NCBI GenBank assembly: GCA_021205375.1
Contig: JAJPXR010000230.1
Coordinates: 1 to 8,879 of the forward strand
Length of the DNA stretch: 8,879 nt
Direction: 5' to 3'
DNA from: Clostridiales bacterium
Lineage (GTDB): Bacteria > Bacillota > Clostridia > Oscillospirales > Oscillospiraceae
The position numbers and the translations under genes are program-made. Below are positions 1 to 4,738 of the stretch, piece by piece (position 1 is the first letter of the stretch; each line of letters opens with the position of its first letter). A model generated the notes under the pieces. It saw only the letters and a list, made by a program, of their open reading frames with translations, was not told the DNA's origin and ran no database searches.

Positions 1-488
1 CCCTGGAAGGTCTTGAACATCAGGTTGAACTGGCGGATGTCCGTCCAGTTGTGCTTGCCGCAGGTGGGGCAGGGGATGTTGTGCTGGGCGATAAAGTCGC
101 TCATCTCCTCCTGGGAGAAGGCGTCGATGGGTTTTTCCAGCGCGAAGTCGTTCTCGCTGCACCAGTTCTCAATGAGCTGGTCGGCCCGGAACCGCTCGTG
201 GCACTCCTTGCAGTCCATCAGCGGGTCGGAGAAGCCTCCCAAATGGCCGGAGGCCACCCAGGTCTGGGGGTTCATGAGGATGGCGGAGTCCAGGCCCACG
301 TTATAGGGGTTTTCTTGGACGAACTTCTTCCACCAGGCTTTTTTCACGTTGTTTTTCAGCTCCACGCCCAGGGAACCGTAGTCCCAGGTGTTGGCCAGGC
401 CGCCGTAGATCTCGCTGCCTGCAAAAATGAAGCCCCGGCCCTTGCACAGGGCAATGATTTTTTCCATTGTTTTTTTGCTGTTTTCCAT
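1..488 (-). CDS. glyS: Glycyl-tRNA synthetase, class II alpha2 type, N-terminal part (cut by window edge)
   Basis: Charges tRNA-Gly with glycine in the cytoplasm. The minus-strand frame from the ATG at 488 is open to the window edge and gives 162 complete codons. The start MENSKKTMEKIIALCKGRGF is followed by the class II motif-1 region (GFIFAGSEIYGG, residues 19-30, then LANTWDYGSLGVELKNN) that is characteristic of single-chain bacterial GlyRS. Two cysteine pairs (C93/C96 and C140/C143) and the stretch TDIRQFNLMF (149-158) also fit this family, as I know it. The start is supported by a GGAAAGGA ribosome-binding site about 8 nt upstream. The gene lies 78 nt downstream of a T-box terminator, so it is controlled by tRNA-sensing attenuation. 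The C-terminal two thirds, including motifs 2 and 3 and the anticodon-binding domain, are outside the window. The family call is very secure. Confidence 0.95.
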   Translation of the reverse strand, partial: MENSKKTMEKIIALCKGRGFIFAGSEIYGGLANTWDYGSLGVELKNNVKKAWWKKFVQENPYNVGLDSAILMNPQTWVASGHLGGFSDPLMDCKECHERFRADQLIENWCSENDFALEKPIDAFSQEEMSDFIAQHNIPCPTCGKHNWTDIRQFNLMFKTFQ

Positions 489-565
489 ACAAACGCTTCC
501 TTTCCGGATTTCAAAAATGAAATAAACAGGCTGTGGAAATGCAAAGTGACGGGCGCTGTGGCAAG

Positions 566-597
566 AAAAAACGCCTTGAGCATTGCTGCTCAGGGCG
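566..597 (-). terminator. Rho-independent attenuator of the glyS T-box
   Basis: Read on the minus strand, CGCC (597-594) and TGAGCA (592-587) pair with TGCTCA (582-577) and GGCG (575-572). The stem encloses the tetraloop GCAA (GNRA type), has one internal C/A mismatch, and is followed directly by six T (571-566). The 5' arm overlaps the antiterminator. This is the off state when tRNA is charged. Confidence 0.9.
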
Positions 598-622
598 AAC
601 TGCTGTCCGTGGTGCCACCTGA
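590..622 (-). promoter_or_regulatory. T-box antiterminator with tRNA acceptor bulge TGGCACC
   Basis: The lower helix pairs TCAGG (622-618) with CCTGA (594-590). The bulge TGGCACC (617-611) would bind the tRNA acceptor end. The upper helix pairs CGGAC (609-605) with GTTCG (600-596) around the loop AGCA. The 3' arm CCTGA is also part of the 5' arm of the terminator, so the two structures exclude each other, as expected for attenuation. The variable bulge base is C, which would pair with a G discriminator base. Confidence 0.85.
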
Positions 623-813
623 CTTCCCGGCCTAGGGCCGGACACTCTCTCCCGGTAACGGCGGGAACCGGCAGCGTCTACTGGCCTTGCGGCGTTCGGG
701 CTGCGGCTCAGGGGCGCCTTCGCTCTGCTCCTTCGGGGGCCTTGCACCAAACCGGCCTCTCTCTGACACCTGGAACAGGGGTACTCTTCCCCGTCACTGC
801 TGATAACGAGGGT

Positions 814-842
814 ATCGTACCATGTTTTTTTTCTCCCGTCAA
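814..842 (-). promoter_or_regulatory. Sigma-A promoter of the T-box/glyS transcript
   Basis: On the minus strand a -35 box TTGACG (842-837) and a -10 box TACGAT (819-814) are separated by exactly 17 nt, and the spacer contains an A8 tract. The predicted transcription start is near 807, just at the 5' hairpin of the T-box leader. Each box differs from consensus at one position. Confidence 0.8.
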
Positions 843-1164
843 GGGGATTTTTGCGGCTTTTTTGCCGTTTCTCACGGCAGCCGGAAGCACTGGCGAATGG
901 CAGCGGTTCCCGGCCCGCGCGGGTCATGTCGCCCTGGAAAAATCCCGTCGTTTGCCGACTTAGTGACAAAAGAGTCGAAAATTTTCCGGGATAGCCGGGC
1001 GGGATGGGGACAGCGACGTTTTTTTCGCTGAAAGCGCAAAAAACCGCCGGAGGGACAACGTCCCAACGATGGCTTACGTTCGATGCTGATTATAAAATTC
1101 TGACTATTCCTTTGAATCAGCTACGCTATTTTAGTGGCTAGAGATTAGTGGATAGAAAAAGAGC
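843..1164. other. Intergenic stretch without gene, with clustered palindromes
   Basis: I see no credible gene between the T-box promoter and the repeat element. The part next to the promoter (854-923) holds back-to-back inverted repeats: CGGC/GCCG around T6 (854-867), GCCGT/ACGGC (864-878), CCGGAA with TTCCCGG (881-913) and the perfect palindrome CCCGCGCGGG (914-923). Further out there is GGGAC-AAC-GTCCC (1052-1064). Read on the minus strand, that hairpin is followed 8 nt later by six T, which makes a weak candidate terminator for the rqcP operon. The stretch from about 1080 to 1164 is clearly AT-richer and contains an imperfect 14-bp tandem repeat (1131-1158). Confidence 0.5.
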
Positions 1165-1290
1165 GTTTCTAGCAGAAATTCCACATCTGTCGGACAGAAT
1201 TGACATCAGACGACGACACTATCCCCTCTTGCCTCCCCTGAAAGGGGAGGAGGGCCGCCGCCCACGGCGGTGGCGGAGGGGTTTCTAGCA
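1165..1290. repeat. GC-rich cloverleaf-like intergenic repeat bounded by a 10-bp direct repeat
   Basis: The 10-mer GTTTCTAGCA occurs at 1165-1174 and again at 1281-1290. Between the copies lies a palindromic block. An outer stem CCCCTC (1223-1228) / GAGGGG (1276-1281) encloses two hairpins, CCTCCCCT-GAA-AGGGGAGG (1232-1250, 8-bp arms) and CCGCCG-CCCA-CGGCGG (1255-1270, 6-bp arms). A further small palindrome TCTGTC-G-GACAGA lies at 1186-1198. The 'CCTCCCCT..AGGGGAGG' style resembles dispersed noncoding repeats that I associate with Oscillospiraceae genomes; this association is from memory. The direct repeat may be a target-site duplication of a small non-autonomous element. The element lies just downstream of the rqcP stop codon. 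Confidence 0.55.
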
Positions 1291-1316
1291 TAAGGCTGAG
1301 TAAAAGGGATAACCAG

Positions 1317-1559
1317 TTACAAAATTTCTCTGTACAGGGCGGAGGCGTCGTCCTTGCGGACGGCCTCGGCCACCGCCAGCACCTCCACCTTGACGGTGCG
1401 CTGGCCGAACTGGATTTCCAGCACATCGCCGGTTTTTACGTCATAAGAGGCTTTCACTGGCCGCCCGTTGACGCTGACCCGGCCCGCGTCACAGGCTTCG
1501 TTGGCCACGGTGCGCCGCTTGATGAGGCGGGACACCTTTAAATACTTGTCGAGTCTCAT
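1317..1559 (-). CDS. rqcP: RqcP/YabO family S4-domain RNA-binding protein (ribosome quality control)
   Basis: This 80-residue protein is essentially one S4 RNA-binding domain: MRLDKYLKVSRLIKRR at the N-terminus, then DAGRVSVNGRPVKASYDVKTGD (24-45). In Bacillus subtilis the homologue RqcP (YabO) binds stalled 50S subunits with RqcH and helps add alanine tails to nascent chains. Arg16, which I recall as important for that role, is present here. The ATG at 1559 comes 1 nt after the hup stop codon, and the ribosome-binding site (GGTGA) lies inside hup, so translation is probably coupled. It is the last gene of the nadE-mazG-hup-rqcP operon. The yabP, yabQ and divIC genes that often follow are not here. 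HslR-type heat-shock S4 protein is the alternative name for the same family. Confidence 0.9.
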   Translation of the reverse strand: MRLDKYLKVSRLIKRRTVANEACDAGRVSVNGRPVKASYDVKTGDVLEIQFGQRTVKVEVLAVAEAVRKDDASALYREIL

Positions 1560-1560
1560 T

Positions 1561-1833
1561 CTATTTCACCAAATCTTTCAGGTTTTTTGCGGGTTTGAAC
1601 TGCACGGCTTTTGTGGGCGGCACCTGGATGGGTTCGCCGGTTTTCATGTCCCGGCCCACGCGGGCGGCCCGCTGCTTGACCTCGAAGGAGCCGAAGCCCA
1701 CCAACTGCACCCGCTCCCCCTCGAACAGGGCATCGCTGACGATGAGGAGCAGCTTGTTCACCGTCTCCTCCGCCTCTTTTTTGGTGAGACCGGTCTCCAG
1801 CGCCAGCCGTGCGCAAAGCTCCGTTTTATTCAT
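1561..1833 (-). CDS. hup: HU family nucleoid DNA-binding protein
   Basis: This 90-residue protein has the full length of HU. It has the helical dimer part (MNKTELCARLALETGLTKKE...), the VGFGSFEV signature (45-52) and the DNA-binding beta-arm (53-75), and it ends FKPAKNLKDLVK. HU dimers bend and compact DNA. Its start overlaps the mazG stop by 8 nt, and rqcP begins 1 nt after its stop. The order mazG-hup-rqcP is frequent in Clostridia. Odd point: the arm tip reads RDMKTG, with Met63 at the place of the Pro63 that intercalates between base pairs in well-studied HU/IHF proteins (RNPQTG type). Confidence 0.95.
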   Translation of the reverse strand: MNKTELCARLALETGLTKKEAEETVNKLLLIVSDALFEGERVQLVGFGSFEVKQRAARVGRDMKTGEPIQVPPTKAVQFKPAKNLKDLVK

Positions 1834-2620
1834 GGGGTTCCTCCTTCGCCTTGCGGTAGAGGGCCAGTTGTTCGTCCAGAGAGAGGTCGGCCAAATCGCC
1901 CTCCGCGGCGGCCTCCACCCGGGCGAACCGCCGGATGAACTTCTCGCAAGTGGCGTTCAGCGCGTCCTCCGGGTCCACCCCGGACCAGCGGGCCAGGTTC
2001 ACCGCCGCGAACAGCAGGTCGCCGATTTCCTCCGCGATGTGGGCCTGGTCGCCCTCGGCCAGGGCTTCTTCCACCTCGGCGTGTTCCTCCCGCAGCTTGT
2101 CCACTGCGCCGGAGATGTCCGACCAGTCGAAATGGGCTTTGGCGGCCTTGCTCTGGAGCTTCTCCGCCCGCCATAGGGCGGGCAGCGTCCGGGCCACGGC
2201 GTTGAGGGTGTCGGTGTAGCTGGACTGGTGCTTTTCCTCCCGTTTCAGCTCCTCCCAGTTGACCAGCACCTCCTCGGTGCCCTCCACCTGCCGGGCGGCA
2301 AAGACGTGGGGGTGGCGGAAAATCAGCTTTTTGCAGGCCCGGTCCGCCACGTCGTCGATGTCGAAGTGGCCGGCGTCCTCCTCGATGCTGGCGTGGAACA
2401 GCACCTGCATCAGCACGTCGCCCAGTTCCTCCTCCATCAGGTCCAGGTCCTCCCGGTCGATGCCCTCGGCCAGCTCGTAGGCTTCCTCCAGCAGGTTCCG
2501 GCGGATGGAGTGATGCGTCTGCTCCCCGTCCCAGGGACAGCCGCCGGGGTGCCGGAGGATGGCGATGATCTCCCGGAAGTCGTTTAAGTCGTAGTGTTCT
2601 TTTTGTTCGTAGTCTACCAT
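1826..2620 (-). CDS. mazG: MazG nucleoside triphosphate pyrophosphohydrolase
   Basis: Hydrolyses (d)NTPs to NMP and PPi, removing non-canonical nucleotides. The 264 residues match the two-domain E. coli MazG length. Domain 1 begins with GGCPWDGEQTHHS (26-38) and has the metal-binding pattern EEAYE (45-49) and EEELGD (63-68), followed by KLIFRHPHVF (98-107). Domain 2 repeats the pattern with EEHAEVEEAL and AEEIGDLLF. Unlike B. subtilis YabN, there is no N-terminal tetrapyrrole-methylase-like domain. The ATG at 2620 has an AGAGGA ribosome-binding site 6 nt upstream and lies 10 nt after nadE. The end overlaps hup by 8 nt (translational coupling). Confidence 0.95.
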   Translation of the reverse strand: MVDYEQKEHYDLNDFREIIAILRHPGGCPWDGEQTHHSIRRNLLEEAYELAEGIDREDLDLMEEELGDVLMQVLFHASIEEDAGHFDIDDVADRACKKLIFRHPHVFAARQVEGTEEVLVNWEELKREEKHQSSYTDTLNAVARTLPALWRAEKLQSKAAKAHFDWSDISGAVDKLREEHAEVEEALAEGDQAHIAEEIGDLLFAAVNLARWSGVDPEDALNATCEKFIRRFARVEAAAEGDLADLSLDEQLALYRKAKEEPHE

Positions 2621-2630
2621 AATCGTCCTC

Positions 2631-4553
2631 TTATTTCTGCAAGTCGTCCAGTTCTTTTTTCCACAAATCGGCTACCGCGTCGCTGGGCATCCGCCAGTCC
2701 CCTCTGGGGCTGAGGGTGACGCTGCCCACCTTCGGTCCGTCGGGGATGCAGGAGCGCTTGAACTGCTGCATAAAGAAGCGGTGGTAAAAGTTCTTCTCCC
2801 ACTTCAAAATGGTCTCGTCGCTGTAGGCCCCCTGGAAGGCGTACCGGGCCAGCCGGTAAACCTTTTTCGGTGGGAAGCCGAAGCGGATACCGTAATAGAG
2901 GAAGAAGTCGTGCAGCTCGTAGGGACCCACCAGGTCCTCGGTCTTTTGGGCGATCTGGCCGTTTTCCTCCGGGGGCAGCAGCTCCGGGGACACCGGTGTA
3001 TCGAGAATGTCGTCCAACACAGCGGAGAGGGCGGGATTCTCCTGCCGGTTCACGTCGCTGACGTACCGGGTCAGGTGGCGAACCAGCGTCTTGGGGATGG
3101 AGCAGTTGACGGCGTACATGCTCATGTGGTCGCCGTTGTAGGTGGACCAGCCCAGCGCCATTTCCGACAGGTCGCCGGTGCCGATGACCAGCCCGCCGGT
3201 CTTGTTGGCGATGTCCATCAGCACCTGGGTGCGCTCTCTGGCCTGGCAGTTCTCGTAGGTGACGGAGCGGTCCGCCGGGTCGTGGCCGATGTCGGCAAAG
3301 TGCCGCATAACGCTCTCGCCGATGTCCACCCGCCGGAAGGTGGTCCCCAGGCAATGGGCCAGGGTGGTGGCGTTGTCCCGGGTGCGGTCGGTGGTGCCGA
3401 AGCAGGGCATGGTGACGCAGATGATGTCCGTGGCCGGGCGGCCCAGCAGCTTCATGGCGTTGTCGGTGATGAGCAGCGCCAGGGTGGAGTCCAGCCCGCC
3501 GGAGAGACCGATGACCGCCGTTTTCGCGTGGGTGTGCTCCAGTCGCTTGCGCAGGCCCAGGGAAACCAGGGTGAAAATCTCTTGGCACCGGGCGGCCCGG
3601 TCCCCCAGGTCGGCGGGGACGAAGGGGTTGGGGGCCACGTACCGGGTCAGCTTTGTCTCCCGCAGGGGCAGGGAGAAACGGAACTCATCGGTGCAGTTCT
3701 CGGAGTCCACCGGGTAGGTGGACATCCTCTGCCGCTCGAAGGCCAGCTTGTGTACGTCAATTTCCGAAATGGTCAGCCCCGTCTCGAACCGACGCTCTGC
3801 CAGCAGGGAGCCGTTTTCCGCCACCAGATCGTGGCCGCCGTAGACCAGGTCAGTGGAGCTTTCACCCTCGCCGGCCCCGGCGTAGACATAGCCGCAGACC
3901 AGCCGCCCGGACTGTCCAGTGACGAGGTTCCGACGGTAGGCGTCCTTGCAGACGATCTCGTCCGAGGCGGAGAGGTTCAGAATGATGGTGGCCCCCGCCG
4001 CTGCCAGGTCGTTGGAGGGAGGGGTAGGCACCCACAGGTCCTCACACAGCTCGATGCCGATGCACAGCTCCGGCAGCTCCTCGCAGCGGAAAATCATCCC
4101 AGTTCCCATCTGCACCTCCTGGCCGCAGAGGGAGACAACGCCAGAGTAGTCCCGCCCGGAGGTGAACCACCGGGCCTCGTAAAACTCGGTATAGTTGGGG
4201 ATGTGGGTCTTGGGGACGATGCCCAGAAGCTCTCCGTTGCAAATGGCTGCGGCGCAGCTATAGAGCTTGTTGTTCCGGCGGAGCGGCAGGCTCACCGCCA
4301 CGAACATCTCCAGCCCACGGCTGGCCTCCACCACCTGGGCCAGGGCGTTTTCCGCTCCTTTTAATAAGGTGGGCTGCAAAAACAAGTCGGCGCAGGTGTA
4401 GCCGGTCAGCCCCAGCTCCGGGAAAGCCAGCACCTGCACCCCCTGGGCGGCGGCCTCCCGCATCAGGGCGATGGTCTGGGCGGCGTTGTGGGCGCAGTCC
4501 GCCACCCGGATGGAGGGCGTCGCCGCGGCGACCTTGATAAATCCGTCACGCAT
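2631..4553 (-). CDS. nadE: Glutamine-dependent NAD(+) synthetase
   Basis: Catalyses the last step of NAD synthesis: deamido-NAD, ATP and glutamine to NAD. This 640-residue two-domain form has an N-terminal nitrilase-type glutaminase domain (about 1-290) with the triad Glu46 (FPELGLTGY), Lys115 (VPKTHIPNY) and Cys170 (IELCEDLW). The C-terminal N-type ATP pyrophosphatase domain has SGGLDST at 351-357 and GTGDLSEMALGW at 458-469, followed by NGDHMSMY. All catalytic residues are present, so it should use glutamine and not only ammonia. The start ATG has a TGAGGA ribosome-binding site about 8 nt upstream. It is the first gene of the minus-strand operon, and mazG follows after 10 nt. Confidence 0.97.
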   Translation of the reverse strand: MRDGFIKVAAATPSIRVADCAHNAAQTIALMREAAAQGVQVLAFPELGLTGYTCADLFLQPTLLKGAENALAQVVEASRGLEMFVAVSLPLRRNNKLYSCAAAICNGELLGIVPKTHIPNYTEFYEARWFTSGRDYSGVVSLCGQEVQMGTGMIFRCEELPELCIGIELCEDLWVPTPPSNDLAAAGATIILNLSASDEIVCKDAYRRNLVTGQSGRLVCGYVYAGAGEGESSTDLVYGGHDLVAENGSLLAERRFETGLTISEIDVHKLAFERQRMSTYPVDSENCTDEFRFSLPLRETKLTRYVAPNPFVPADLGDRAARCQEIFTLVSLGLRKRLEHTHAKTAVIGLSGGLDSTLALLITDNAMKLLGRPATDIICVTMPCFGTTDRTRDNATTLAHCLGTTFRRVDIGESVMRHFADIGHDPADRSVTYENCQARERTQVLMDIANKTGGLVIGTGDLSEMALGWSTYNGDHMSMYAVNCSIPKTLVRHLTRYVSDVNRQENPALSAVLDDILDTPVSPELLPPEENGQIAQKTEDLVGPYELHDFFLYYGIRFGFPPKKVYRLARYAFQGAYSDETILKWEKNFYHRFFMQQFKRSCIPDGPKVGSVTLSPRGDWRMPSDAVADLWKKELDDLQK

Positions 4554-4630
4554 GATGTTTTCCTCATTCCCTTTTATCTGTAGTTTGCGCCAGGCGCTCG
4601 ACAGCTTCCTGACGGCTGTATTCCTTTAGC

Positions 4631-4659
4631 AGTTTACCCCAAACCGGCGCAAAAGGCAA
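4631..4659 (-). promoter_or_regulatory. Candidate sigma-A promoter of the nadE-mazG-hup-rqcP operon
   Basis: On the minus strand, TTGCCT (4659-4654) and TAAACT (4636-4631) are separated by 17 nt. Each box matches four of six consensus positions. The predicted start is near 4624, leaving a leader of about 70 nt before nadE. It is the best pair that I find in the 185-nt divergent gap. I found no convincing counterpart for asnB on the plus strand. Confidence 0.45.
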
Positions 4660-4738
4660 GACACGGCGAAAAATTCCGTGCACGTTTTCCCACGCCCCCG
4701 CATAGACTAGCGAAGCGGATGAAAAAGGAGGCTCAACT

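Larger units (their letters stand above)
566..808 (-). ncRNA. T-box riboswitch leader upstream of glyS
   Basis: This is a tRNA-responsive 5' leader that lets transcription into the synthetase gene proceed when the cognate tRNA is uncharged. In transcript order the sequence shows: a short 5' hairpin (CGTTA 808-804, loop TCAGCAG, TGACG 796-792); the AGAGAGAGG...TTGGTGCAAGGCC block (about 764-738) that resembles the conserved Stem II/S-turn part; a GTAGAC...CCGTTACCGGGAGAGAG block (about 680-645) that resembles the Stem IIA/B pseudoknot; Stem III (CCGGCC 641-636, loop CTA, GGCCGG 632-627); the T-box motif AGGTGGCACCACGG (620-607); and a terminator at 597-566. No long canonical Stem I is seen. 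The layout therefore resembles the ultrashort-Stem-I class best known from actinobacterial ileS, but with a transcriptional terminator. T-box identity is secure. The subclass and the specifier codon are inference. Confidence 0.9.

Noticed and set aside
51..635. Plus-strand open frame of 194 codons over glyS and the T-box
   Set aside because: Antisense to glyS and running through the T-box terminator. No ribosome-binding site and no recognisable domain.
511..969. Minus-strand open frame of 152 codons over the T-box leader
   Set aside because: It covers the promoter, the structured leader and the terminator. Arg/Pro-rich with no protein family features.
1035..1064. Candidate minus-strand terminator GGGAC-GTT-GTCCC followed by a T tract
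   Set aside because: The hairpin has 5-bp arms and the six T begin 8 nt after it, with CCGGCGG in between. Too weak to list as a terminator.
1131..1158. Tandem pair TTAGTGGCTAGAGA / TTAGTGGATAGAAA
   Set aside because: Only two imperfect units (12 of 14 matches) in AT-rich DNA. Too short to call a functional repeat.
2781..4364. Long open frame of 527 codons on the plus strand opposite nadE
   Set aside because: It lies fully antisense to a complete nadE with all catalytic motifs, and its Gly/Val/Pro-rich content is typical of the shadow frame of GC-rich genes.
4564..4683. Possible 39-codon minus-strand ORF starting GTG at 4683 just before nadE
   Set aside because: The tail (LLKEYSRQEAVERLAQ) looks mildly protein-like, but the start has no good ribosome-binding site and the candidate nadE promoter lies inside it. 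It is more likely leader DNA.
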